Source: Paragorgia papillata (Eukaryota > Cnidaria > Anthozoa > Scleralcyonacea > Coralliidae). From it: 64,000 bases of DNA. Positions within the stretch are counted from its first letter, which is position 1; every line of letters begins with the position of its first letter. Position numbers and translations under genes: made by a program. Shown here piece by piece: positions 22,132 through 34,500 of the stretch. The notes beneath the pieces were generated by a model. It was not told the origin of the DNA and did not search any database. It was given only the letters and a program-made list of their open reading frames with translations. The stretch spans positions 7,447,501 through 7,511,500 of the forward strand of contig JAWNZC010000351.1 in NCBI GenBank assembly GCA_035771165.1. The letters run 5' to 3'.

Positions 22132-23861
22132 CAGGGGGTGGACAAAAAAAAGTGGCCCCCCACCAAAATATGGTTTATTGGCTATAACTTTCAGAAGAGA
22201 GATAAAAATTTGGAAATCGATATGGTTCTACAATAAATGTGTCGATATACGATTATATATGATCGCAAATCTTAATTGTAATCACGTTCTTATTGAAAAT
22301 ACACAAACGTTCAATAGTATTAAATAAGGATACCATGCCATATAGTTTCAGAATTATTTTACAAAATTGTTAAGTTTATTAACAAATCACGCTACAATAG
22401 TTCACATCTGTACACATCTATATGTTCACTTAATACTTAGTTTGCATTCTTTTGATTTTATCACATCTTTGCATGGACTCGGCATGCTCTCAATGAGCTT
22501 ATGCAAGTATTCCTCAGTTATTGCCTGCCATCCATTTTTGAGTATTTCAAAAAGTTCATCTTCATTCTTTGGCTTCCGCTCTTCAGTTAACCGATTCAGT
22601 TCAGCCCATAAATTTTCGATAGGGTTTAAATCTGGTGATTGTGGAGGCCATTGCATGACATTAATTTTTTTATTTTTAAGATATTTTGTAACAACCCCAC
22701 TAGTGTGTTTGGGATCGTTGTCATGTTGAAAGATAAAACCATCAGGACATAATTGATTGGCAGATGGGACAAGATGATGAATTAAAATTTTACGATAAAC
22801 TTCTCCAGTCATTATTCCTTTGACGCGATGTAAATCTCCAACACCATTCCAAGAAAAACACCCCCACACATTGATAGATTTTTGGTGTTTTACTGTGCCT
22901 TGCATTGAACGAGTGTGGCCCTTTTCATCATTAGTCCGCCAGACAAATTGAGCAGATTGGTTTTGCAGACAAAATGGTGACTCATCGCTCCAAACAACGC
23001 GTTTCCACTCATCAACTCTCCAACCAATATGCTGACGAGCAAATGATAAACGTAATAAACGATTCTTCTCACTCGCGTATGGTTTCTTGGATTTCTTTCT
23101 CCACTTGATGTCTTTCTCATTGAGACGGCGCTGAATGGTTTTAGTGGAAACTTTGACACCAGTCTCAACCTCTAATTCACCAGCTAGCTGTTTTTTGGTT
23201 GGGGTGCCTGCTTTAGAACGTTTAACAATAAAACGGTCACTTCGATCAGTGGTTTTACGTTTTCGTCCTGAACCAGGAGTACGACCACAATTCCCACTCA
23301 ATTTTAACTTGGCACAAAGTTTCTTTGCTGCAGAATAACTAAGGTTGATTTTTTTTGCTATTTGGCGAGCACTAACTCCAGCCTTAAGCATCCCAAGAAT
23401 TTCATGATTCCTTCCAATTTTCTTCTGCGCTCTTTCTGTTTGGATTTCTTTAGTAGTCTTTCTATCCATGTCACTTTAGGAGATAATTCTTTCCCAGAAC
23501 GTCGAAAATAACACCATAAACCCGCTTTCTGACATAATTTGTACTGGAGCTATCCATTCAAATATTGTGGGACAATCACATTGATTTTCTATAGGGACTT
23601 TTGTGAGCTAAAGGGCCTAAGTATAAGTCGACATTGGAAGATAGGCACTGGGTTTCCTTAAGAATTTATCAATAAAATCAATAAAATTGATGCGTTTCAA
23701 AAACCATTGCTTAAAACTATTATGTAACATCACATTTATTCAGATCTCGAAGAGGCCCTTCTACAACATAGGGTTTTCTACATTTTCTGCCACTTTGGAA
23801 ATATCTCTACCCAATAAAACCATATTTTAGTGGGGGGCCACTTTTTTTTGTCCACCCCCTG
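22132..23861 (-). mobile_element. Tc1 transposon with intact transposase
   Basis: A 1730-bp element flanked by TA. The terminal inverted repeats are about 44 bp with one mismatch, starting CAGGGGGTGGACAAAAAAAA. It encodes a full-length transposase on the minus strand. Nearly identical ends plus an open frame suggest a recent insertion into the older TTAA MITE. Confidence 0.95.
22426..23469 (-). CDS. Tc1-family DD34E transposase
   Basis: A 347-residue single-exon frame from ATG at 23469 with no internal stop. The N-terminal half has a paired-like helix-turn-helix (about residues 20-60, VSARQIAKKINLS), a GRTPGSGRKRK AT-hook-like linker (about 62-72) and a second DNA-binding helix set (about 90-125). 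The DDE catalytic core has Asp162 (VVWSDESPF), Asp250 (FQHDNDPKH) and Glu285 (NPIENLW) with exactly 34 residues between the last two, the Tc1 spacing. Length is normal for the family. The enzyme would cut and paste the surrounding element at TA sites in the nucleus. Whether it is expressed or active cannot be judged from sequence. Confidence 0.95.
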   Translation of the reverse strand: MDRKTTKEIQTERAQKKIGRNHEILGMLKAGVSARQIAKKINLSYSAAKKLCAKLKLSGNCGRTPGSGRKRKTTDRSDRFIVKRSKAGTPTKKQLAGELEVETGVKVSTKTIQRRLNEKDIKWRKKSKKPYASEKNRLLRLSFARQHIGWRVDEWKRVVWSDESPFCLQNQSAQFVWRTNDEKGHTRSMQGTVKHQKSINVWGCFSWNGVGDLHRVKGIMTGEVYRKILIHHLVPSANQLCPDGFIFQHDNDPKHTSGVVTKYLKNKKINVMQWPPQSPDLNPIENLWAELNRLTEERKPKNEDELFEILKNGWQAITEEYLHKLIESMPSPCKDVIKSKECKLSIK

Positions 23862-24083
23862 TAAATGTTTTAATTTGGTGGTGTTGGACCCACACGCATT
23901 CTTTGAATTAATTTGGTTTGATAAAAGCAATGATACTGATAAACTCCGATAAGTCATTATATACATGCACGTACCACGTTAAGATGTTTAATTTGGATAT
24001 CAAGCAAGCAACTTGAAATATCTCAACAACGAAGCAAATAAATTAAAAACAGCAAAAGCTGATACTCTCTCTACAAGACTACG

Positions 24084-24418
24084 TTTACACAAGAGCAAAA
24101 GTTTCTGGATTCGTAAATGTTTCCGGATTCACTTCGTAGCGAGTATTTGGATTCGTTAGGCGTTTACACTACAACAGTATTCGGGTTCGACCGTTATGTT
24201 GGTTCCAACCTGGACTCATCGGAATAACCGTTCACACTATACGTATTGTTTCGGATTCAAAAGTATCGGTTACAAAGTTTTTACTTTTTTTCCGAATTGC
24301 CTGTTATCATTCCGGATTCCCTTTTGTGTGTAAACGGCAAAACGAATCCGGTACTAAAATGTTCCGGATTCGTCACGAATCCAGAAACTTTTTCTCTAGT
24401 GTTCTAGTGTAAACGGGT
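24084..24418. mobile_element. Inverted-repeat MITE nested in the TTAA MITE
   Basis: ACGTTTACACAAGAG and AAGTTTCTGGATTCGT on the left pair with ACGAATCCAGAAACTTT and AGTGTAAACG on the right. Several TTCCGGATTC motifs occur inside in both orientations. The border duplication was not resolved. Confidence 0.7.
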
Positions 24419-25166
24419 TCCAAGTGTTCTTTGAAATAAGATGCATGCATGCACTATATTGCAGCAGTACATGGTTCCCAGAGTGGGGATTCTTGGCTCT
24501 GCTCACTCGAATGGGAGCACGAACGGTTAATTCCTGGGTACCACTCATGACAGCCTCCAGAAAAACAAAATTCCACTAAAACCGAGTCTACTATAGGAAT
24601 TGTAAATTAGATTATATAACAGTATAATGAATGAAAAATCATGATGCTCCGAGCGAAATTCAAACACATACTGGGGAGCCAGTCTAATTAGCTCAATATC
24701 TGATTAACCCACTATAGATATAGGTTATTCAGGAGCTACAGCATACATGTACCACCAATACACTGCACATAACTCCTAACATTTGCGTATCTCTAACGGA
24801 CAATCCATCCATGGAGAATTTGTAAATAGTCTACTTCAGTTAGTTTACCCCCCGTAATAGATATCTCAACAAAATGTATGAGTTAAAAGTTCAACAAGTA
24901 CGAGAACTTTACTTTATAATCCAACAGATCCAACCTCACGGGACTGACCTCCTTGACAAACTTCCAGACCTATACGGCGATGGTAATCGTCATACAGATG
25001 CTGCAATTTGCATTATAGATCTGGTTACTGCAAATTTGAATGGCAGATTGGTTGCCGGTTGATGACGTAAAATTGCAGATAAAGTCAAATCAACGCAACG
25101 TATCGTAAGATATACACATCACTCATCAGACTACTAATAAACGTTGAAATTTCATCATTATTTTCG

Positions 25167-25516
25167 TCATTTGTGTACTGATCTATTTGAAGGTGGAATG
25201 ACTATGACACAGGCCCCAGCACGTCCAGTGTTTAACCCTTTAACTTGCTGCCATTCATTCTTGACGGGATCGTAGCACTCCACATCATTTAAATACTTGG
25301 TCCCATCGTAGCCTCCAATAGCGTAAATTTTATTTCCCAGCCACGAAGCTCCGACAGCATCACGGCAGTTTAGCATTGGAGATAACATTGTCCACTGGTC
25401 TGTCTTGGGGTCGTATCTCTCAATAGAGTCAAACTGGCGCGAGGTTTCTTGACTTGCTGGGGCATCATGTCCACCAACTGCGTACAGAAAACCGTCAAGG
25501 ACCGTGACACCCACAC
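25167..25516 (-). CDS. KLHL exon 4: last kelch blades and stop
   Basis: Encodes [54 protein letters not shown] and ends SNRSVHK-TGA. Acceptor is TTTTTTGTTCAG. The two GG-Y/W kelch spacings are canonical. Confidence 0.93.
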
Positions 25517-28500
25517 CTGAACAAAAAAAAAGCGTGAGAAAACAGACGTCGTTCTAGTCAATGCATAATAAAATACGACCAGAGCGACAATAGGCCATTT
25601 TCAAAATCACATGATATGGTTCATACATACATGTATATTATTCTGGAAGGACAAAATTTTATAATGCCACTGATATCGGGGAAAAAGTGCTTCAGGATTT
25701 GAGTAAACAACAGCTGTAATGGCAAAACATGATAAACTGATCCTACATCACTTTTTCACCAAGATTGATGCCATATTAAACATTTTGTCCTTCCAGCATA
25801 ATATATGTATGAACCACGTCATGTGATTTTGAAAATGGTCTATAGAAGATATCAATTAAAGTAAACACGCACAAAATTTACCACTATAGCCTCTTTGCAC
25901 ACGACGTCAAAACGGTGGATCTGGAGGACAAATCAAAGTTCCGCCGTTCAACAGAGCGAATCATTAATGAAAATTTTATTGTTTAGGCCAAGGGGATAAA
26001 TGCAAAGGGTCTATAATTTCTCGTATACGATCTGTTTAGTAATGGTCATTAAAGTGCCTATGTCATCCTCAGGGACTTTACGTATCTATACTAATTGTAA
26101 CATTCTGAGAAGATTTGTAATATATCTTCTCAGGCGAAAATTTCATATTCATGGATTTTTTTGCCGTTAAAGTTGAAGGAAGTGACGTAAAAAGAGGAAT
26201 CTGTAAAGTGGTTTTCACATAGACAAATTCCTCTTTCGACGTCACTTCCGTCAACTTTAACGGCAAAAAAATCCATGAAGATGAAATTTTCGCCTGAGAA
26301 GATATGTTACAAATCTTCTCAGAATGTTCCAATTAGTATAAATATGTAAAGTCCCTGAGGATGACATTGGCACTTTAATGAAACGAAAAGTCGTTTTCGA
26401 AAATTGTCATTGGTACAAAAATGTGCGTTTTGGTAAACAAACAAAAGCTTGAGGAACCACGGTATATACCTCCTCGGCGTTGTATCATAGAAGATATCAT
26501 GGTCCATTTATTCGTATGTGGATCGTATACTTCAGCTGAATTTAAACATGAACAACCATCTCTGCCACCTACAGCATACAGTTTACCATCCAACACAGCT
26601 ACACCCACAGTACTTCGCGAAGTACTCATTGCTGCAACGAAACTCCACTGACGAGTTTGAGGATCATACCTAACACAAAGGGAAATAGAAGTATATTCAA
26701 CCATTGTTAATACAGCAATATTAATTAGGATTCAACCTCATTTACTTTGATGCCATAACTTTGGAAGCATGGGCCTCCTTACACAACATCGCAAGCAAGG
26801 TGTTTTAAAAAGCTTAATTAACCGAGCGGGACTAATTGTGCACAAAGGATTAGAACCTCGATAACATTTGTTATACTGATTATCGAGTAGGTTGGTTTGT
26901 TATGCATGTTTTAAAACATTTTTTGTATCCAGGTTCTAATACTTTGTGTACAAATCCCGCTCGGTTAAGTAATATATCATACACGAGAAGCCGTTTTTTA
27001 TCTGATTTGAAAACACCGAGACGTGTGTTGAAAACGAGGCGATAGCCGAGTTTTTAAACACACTTCGAGGTGTTTTCAAATCAGATAATAAACGGCTTTC
27101 GAGTGTATAGCTTCTCAAACGAATCAGTATTTAAAGAGAAATTTGAGGTAAAAGTTGTCTTAATTTATGGGAGTTTATTACCACATTTACAAACTCTCGG
27201 TAACTGATTTGCATTGTGTTTTCCTTATGAATTATTAATGATTTGAGAAGCTTTTTTAAAACACTTTGCTTGCGGTCGTGTCGAGTATTTGTTGGAACTC
27301 TTTACAGTTTACAAATTACTAAATTTCTGAAATTGATATTCGCGCAAATTGGCGCCCCCGACATTGTTAAACTTGGTGATCAACGAGATGCTCTGTAACC
27401 TGCACCACGCCTGCACTAACTAAACACCGTATTTATAAAGATAGCCGCCAATTTATATTCTTTTATATGTATATTTAACAATTATACCATGAGCTCGAGT
27501 CGTATATGAGTTCATATACGACGAGAGCGAATGGTATAATTGTTTTATTATATAGCCAAGCACTGTACAAGAGACAAAATTATAGCGAAATTTAATGTTT
27601 CAAACGACAAACTTCCGGCATAGGCAACTAATACTTCCGCCATGCGTAATGATGCATTCACATATAGAGTTTCTCGCTGAGCTGTTCGGTAAACAGCTTC
27701 GAAATGTTGTATAAATGTTGCTCGAGAGGCAAAAAATGTGTTAAGCAGATCAAGAAAAAAGATTAAAAGGTACCTTTATGAAGTCAAAAGGTGGGTCAGT
27801 TGTTTATATTAGCGTTGCTGTCGTGAAAAAGGTTTTGATTTCATGCAAAAACGAAACTGAAACACCTTCGGCAATGAAACTAAATTACTTAGTCAGTTGT
27901 TTTTGAAAAAGAACGTGCTTTTTACTACTCCAAATGCCTATCTAAATAAAAAAAAGTCTCTTTACTGGTGATCTCCTACGAAATGTGTGTCGTAAGCTTG
28001 ATTTTAACCGTGAGTTTCTTTGTTTGGCAAGAAATTAATATTAACCCGCTAATTTAGTCGGGTTTTTGAAGTAAAAAGACGTAATTTTTAGGTGAATTTT
28101 ACCATTTGACATGCTAAATTGTGTATTTGTTAATGTATTTTTACACATTGTTGTTTTTTTATACATTGGTTTGAGGGTGTTGATGTTTTTCTGTATAAAA
28201 ATCCGTCAATTTCAACTCTTTTCGGCACTTTTAAAAAACATGCCGCCATCTTGTTTTTACTCTACTAGTAGGATATGAGCTGATAGCCTAGTAGTAGGGA
28301 ACCAATCAGATTACGCAAAAGCTCATATCCGATAGCATGCTATATAATAAATGTATTTATATTAGCCTTTTTAGCCTCTTTCTTGGGTGAATGTTGTTTT
28401 CAATTTTAAACACAACTGAACAAAGAAAGGCTAATTCAAATGCATATATAAAATAATTCAATTTGACAGCGATCTTGATGAGTACGGTATATTGAGCTGC

Positions 28501-31500
28501 AAGACCGCCTTGGAGCTATGATTAAAAATAGGCATGTCCAGACATGCATGTATCTACTGCGTTCAATCATGCCTATAGCTACTATGGTAAAAACAATGTT
28601 GTAATTACTGTATGTACTTGTAGTGACCTTGTATTCAGAGCTGAACAAGATTTTTGTCGATGCTAGCAATGCTGCGTTTTTACCTTAAGAAAGGAACTCA
28701 GAGTAAAGCCAGCAAAGCACAGGAGGCTGAGCACTAACAACTCTACTCATATCCGGCACAGAAGCATGAGTCCCAAGCCCATGCAGATATGTGCATGGTC
28801 ACCCATTCAAATATTAACTCAATCAAATTGGGCTTCACTTAGGTCCTCGTGGTGAGAGGCAGTGTGATAATAGCTTGACTATTAAAGCTATGGTACTATT
28901 TAAAACCTATGGCAATAAAGTATGGTTATTGTTTAGTAGGCCAATCAAATTTTAATACAGTACACCAATAACTCACAAAATTTGACTAAGGTATTTAAAT
29001 AACTTTGTTGCAACAATTTGTCAAATAATAATGCAATCCAGTTGGTAGGTAAAGGAAAATCGTTTGAGATAAGCACCTGAAGTATGACTGCTGTAAAGTT
29101 TAGAAATAATGAAGTTGTGAACGAAGATCTCCAGCAATTGTCATCAAAATTATGAAAGCAACTTAGCAACTATACATTAATTGTTCTTCAAGAGTAGACG
29201 TATACTGTATATGCATGCATGCAGTAAAAGGTAGAATAAATATTTGGCATTCATGTCATAAATTTTTGCATGACATTGACAACTGCAGCATACAATTTAA
29301 TTACCCAATTATAAATATAAAGACTTGCCGTTTCGGTTTCACACTCTCTACATAGCTTGTCACTGACATTTGACTATTGTACAATATGTTATTTAATAGC
29401 ATAATAATTTCGCTCGTGGACTACCACAGGTTTTGCACATTGTTGCTTGATCATGAAGCTAGTTTTGTTTTCTTAGAAGAAAATTTCATTTCTGTTCAGC
29501 AATGCACAGCCTTGTCAGTTTACAAAGCTCGATCAGACTGCTGAATACATGTTTAAAACACGTTGGCCATATAAATTGCCTCGTCTGAATATGAAATTGT
29601 CCAAAGACTATTAAGAGGCTTTCAAAAACTTATCATCATTCCAACAACGTTTATAGTACATCACATTTAAAAATTGACAACGATTCAGACTTAAAATACT
29701 TACCAAGCTTGTAAAAACTTCTATTCATGAAATAAATATTCTCGCTCCTTGAACTGATTTCGCTCCATGCTGCAATAGCATTGACTTACATGAAGTACTT
29801 GGTTTACAATTTTGGCTTCGACGGTTTGTCGTCAGTCAATCGTTTAATTCTATGTTTTGATTGGCTCCGAAGGCGTTCTTTTGTTAACTTAACTTACACG
29901 CGCGACAGCAATGTATCTACTCGCGCATGCGCAGTAGATACAAAAATCCAAGGTCACCTGAGGTCTAGTGTGTTGTAATGCGGTTCAATGGGTTTATTAC
30001 GGTTAATTGCATGAAGGGTTCGTGTACCTGTACAGACAGTAAAATCACCGGGTTATAGACACTTTTAATAAATGCAGAGCACGTCATTTTCCGTCATTTT
30101 CCACCTTTTGAATTCTATTGAAAATATACAAAAGCTAAGACATAAACGAAATTGAAAAGAATTCAAAAGAAAAAATTGGTCCGCAATGCGTACATGCGTC
30201 TCGGACTGCTGGTCTAGTTCAACGACTCAATGATATAATTATACGCGTACACATATTAAAAATAATTAGACATGACGTGTACATGCGCTTACTATAATTT
30301 TAAACAACGTATAATTACTGCAATGAAACAAACTACAGACAAAAGAAGATATAAAGATTATAAACAGGTCCTTTTAGAAAATCATGTAATGTGAAAAAGC
30401 CTCCTGATTATATTTTTCTCAAATTAAATTCGTCAGTTACTGTTTATAATGTTATAATAATAATATTAACTAATAAATAGTTTTTATAAGGTTTTTACAA
30501 GAGTTAATGTCTAAAAAAATTGAAGGGGTATGTAATAATTTAGTTTTTCATGTTCACATATTCTCTGATAAACAGCCTCTAATCAAAATGTTAACACCGT
30601 TATTTCAGTGTTGCAGTGATTTACAGTAGGGGTGGAAGATGCCTAATGTTGGGGGGAACTAAGTTTGAGCCCATCAGAAGCTTTATTCAATTTTTAGCCA
30701 CATCAATTACCAGGTCTGGTCACACTGACTATAGGCTAGGCAGTAGACACGACTCACAGGGTGCTAACTTAGCTCCATACTGTCAGCAAAGTCTGGTTGA
30801 ACTTCGCTGCTTAAAATTATGTCTTGAGGACACCATGATGTAAATGGGAAATTGTCAAATTCTCACATGACAACGTTTCGAATTTCCCTTGGCAACTTGT
30901 GCGTTTCAACGATCAAACTTTTAAATAAAACTATCTTATCTCCAAGCTCATCTGAAAATCACAGTAACTTTGGCTTAAATTTAGAACATGTTTTGACGGG
31001 CGGTGTACACGCTTAGGTGCCAACGACTGTATTTTTGTAATATCAATTTCAAAAGTTTAGTAATTTGTAAACTGTAAAGAGATCCAACAAATAAGAATTA
31101 CTTGGTACAGGTACCTTTCAACTGAGTTAAGATACGACCAGCCATCATGGCCACCAACTGCATATAAAGGACCTCCGAGGACTCCTACTCCTAATCCATG
31201 GCGATGAATGTTCATTGGTGTAACTGCAGTGCGTTCTTTAGTATGTGGGTCAAAACAATCAACTGTATTCAGCGTTTTTAATCCATCACGCCCTCCCACT
31301 ATGAATAGCTTGTCATCCAACACAGCAACACCAAACTGTAAACGTTTGTTTCCAATTGTGGCAACTGAACTCCAAGAATTGCGTCGTAAGTTATAGCATT
31401 CAATACTGATGGCACCTTTGGAGCCTTCGGTGTTGTTACCTGCTATAAATAAAATATACAATACATTGACTAATGATTTTTACCCTGGTCCCAGAGGTTT

Positions 31501-34500
31501 TCTCTCCCGTAATTTAATTATAGTGGTAAGACAGAGAGAGGAGAGAACTGAGAAAACCTCTGGTATGAAGCGGTACGAACCTTATTTTCATGTAATTCAG
31601 GTTAAATTTGGCTACAAATATCATAGGCTAATCTGATACAGGTTTAACCAATCGTATCACCCTAGTAATAAGAAGTTTAGCGAATCAAAACTCTGTTTGA
31701 GGGTTATCCAATCAGAGATGGTGAACACGTTCTGTTCAGCTATAGAATTCTATTGGAGCGGTTTGATCAATCATCGTACTCTCCATAGAATTATGGGAGC
31801 TGTAAAATGTTTATGCCAACGTCAACATTTGTTGATATTCAGACATTGCAACGGTTCCCAACTCATATAATAAGCAAATTAATCAATGGTAAATGCGACG
31901 ATTTTTAATTCACAAGTTGTAGTAAACTGGTCATTAAAACAGAATGGCTTTTTCATAATTATGATCTAACAGACGTTTGGTGGATGTTCGCCAAGCTCAA
32001 TTACTCAGAAAAGATTTCTGAGCCCCAGTCTGTTACATTACACTAAGCTCGCAAACGTGCCACATGCACTACATGTATTTATACAATAATTTGAATAGTA
32101 TGTGTGTTTTTATGGGTCAATAGCCATGATCTATATATAAAAGGACAGATGCACAGATTACGTCACTGACGTGGTCTGATTTCTCTAAACCAATAACGGA
32201 TCTCACTGTAACATTGCGAGCCAATGACGTTGCTTGATTTGTATAGATCATGGATTATGTCAGATGAAGTGATTTATCTTTTTTCAATGCCCCAGAAATT
32301 CACTGGGAAAATTTAATAAGTCTGTTAATTTTTTTAGTTGTATAAAAATTATTAATTTTTTACTAATAATTACTATTTTTTTATTGTATAAAACAAATAG
32401 ATTCCATTTTTTTGTTGTCTGTTCAGTTATAGATGCAGAGAGGACGTCACAACGTGGTAAGAACATCAGTGACCCACTCGACTACATTGTGATGTCATCT
32501 GTGCATCTATAACTGAACAGACAACAGCAAAATCTTAAATGGAATCTATTTGTTAAACGTGCAACTTATAAATAATCTGATCATACTGTAGTGTACCTTT
32601 AATATTTCGATTTCCCTGATACGACTCTACACCTACAGAGTGAAAAGAAGAAAAATAATATGTACTACCAGTTTTAACCTATATAATACATTTTTTCCCA
32701 AGGGCAAATCACTCCCAAAAAAGTGTACGAGATTTTTTGATTTTTAAAATCCAGTGGGGTTTTTTTTGAGATTTTTGAATTTTTACGTATTTTTTCAGAT
32801 AATTTTTTGCAGATTTTTTTAGATTTTTGGATTCTTAAAGGTGTACTGTACAAGATTTTTTGAAGTGATTTGCCTCTCATTTCTTTTGAACCCTTAGAGA
32901 GAACTCCTGATATCAGAAAAAGAACATAGTGATTATCAATGACACTGGCAGAACAACAAAACACAATTTTAAAAAGAAAAACTCTTTTAACAAAATTTTA
33001 GAAGTGAGTTTTATTGCCACCTTGGTACATACTCACAGTGTCACACTTGTAATGTAGATAGATTGAAACGTTGTTGACATTATAAAACGTTATTTTCTGC
33101 ACATTACTACTGTTTTATTGTTTACAATATCCTGTTGTTAGAAGGTACACACACTATGCATAACAAAACAATTATGAGATTGGGTTGTTCAGTGCTTTCA
33201 ATGAATAAAATACCCCAGCGCGATGGATCGCGCTCGCCAGAGCAGATTTCACAACTGGGCAGCGCAATTTGGTTTTTCTTGAAAAACAGCGCTGGTTTAT
33301 GTTGATGACTTCCTGTTACATTTCCTGGGTCAATTTTAACAGTCTATTATCATAAAAATGAACTTCAAACCAATGTTTTAAGTGTCATTTGTGGTTTTCA
33401 TCTGCACAACTAGCTTTGCATTTTCGCCGATTTCGGCTAGTCTTTTAATAATACGAATATCAATTAAACAATATGCAGCAAGACAATACAGTACGTCACT
33501 GGAGAGTGCAGTTAGCCTGCCACTAGAAAGAAACTAAAAATATTTAATATCTAAACCCGTTAATTTAATAAAACCAAGAACAATTTATCTCCCTGTGATG
33601 CCATAATTCGTAAATATGCGTGCATAAAGTTGTTTAAAACCACGCCGCCGGTTTATTGATTTGTTTTTATAAGCTAGACTGTATACTCCTGCACAGGGTA
33701 AACAAGAGATATTCCATTATTTTCATATTATATACAACTGAGCATTTATTTACTCCATTTCTAGGCAGTGGAAGATAATCTGCGAGTGCATTTTATAACA
33801 AATTACTTATCTGCCAGTGTGATCAATTGCACTGGCAGAACGAACTTGGGAGCGTGTGGGCGAGCGTGAGCGCGATCGCCTCATTGAAAGCACTGGTTGT
33901 TGCAAAATATCAAGAAAGATCAAGGCCAGGGGTGGATCAAGCATAAGTGGCCCCCACTGGCATATTAGTAGCTGACTCACATCTACCCCCCTTCCTGAAG
34001 TCAGAGAGCCTGCATGTGTTCTCACGCACAACCAACATTTAAACAAACAAATCAAATATCGTACATCTTCAACAAGAAGTTCTCTCACCGCTTTCAGCAT
34101 TTCAAGGGGGTGGGGGGGGGGAGGGGAAGAGTGAGTGGCATAGAAAATTGTGCAGGCAAGTTGTGCTCTGATAGTTTTATTTGCATGGTGAATTGAACTA
34201 ACATTTGACATGAAGAGAATTTTCTTGCAGTTATTGGTACTATGTACTGGTCAGTAGTAAAGATTATAAGCATGGTTTTATGTTTAATAATGTTTTATAT
34301 TCTGTAAAATAAAATAAACAAACCAACAGTTTATGAAAATTGCACGGTGAGCATGCTAATTAAGGTTTTCAAGTGAGCGGGTGAGTTCTTGCCCAAACAG
34401 AGCAAACTTTCCAATCTGGCCTGTAGAGGCATGTACACAGTGCATACCTATGTTTTCTAATTTGCAAAATGCAACTTCCCTGCATTTAAATTGCTTTAAT

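Larger units (their letters stand above)
22037..24441. mobile_element. TTAA-flanked MITE split by two later insertions
   Basis: Left end TTAA|AGTGGCTATGAAAA at 22033 and family sequence (TTATTTGAAAGAACAGCTTA). The Tc1 element at 22132-23861 interrupts it. MITE sequence resumes (ATTCTTTGAATTAATTTGGT) and is interrupted again at about 24084-24418. Only the tail GTGTTCTTTGAAATAAGAT remains after that. Confidence 0.7.

Noticed and set aside
24874..25062. 62-residue plus-strand ORF with an ATG
   Set aside because: Short, unrecognised and lying just past the KLHL stop; may be chance.
33807..34211. ORF with an Arg-Ser-rich end, similar to one at 42541-42729
   Set aside because: The similarity is due to the shared CAGTGCTTTCAATGA element; the RS-like stretch is its GC-rich terminal repeat.
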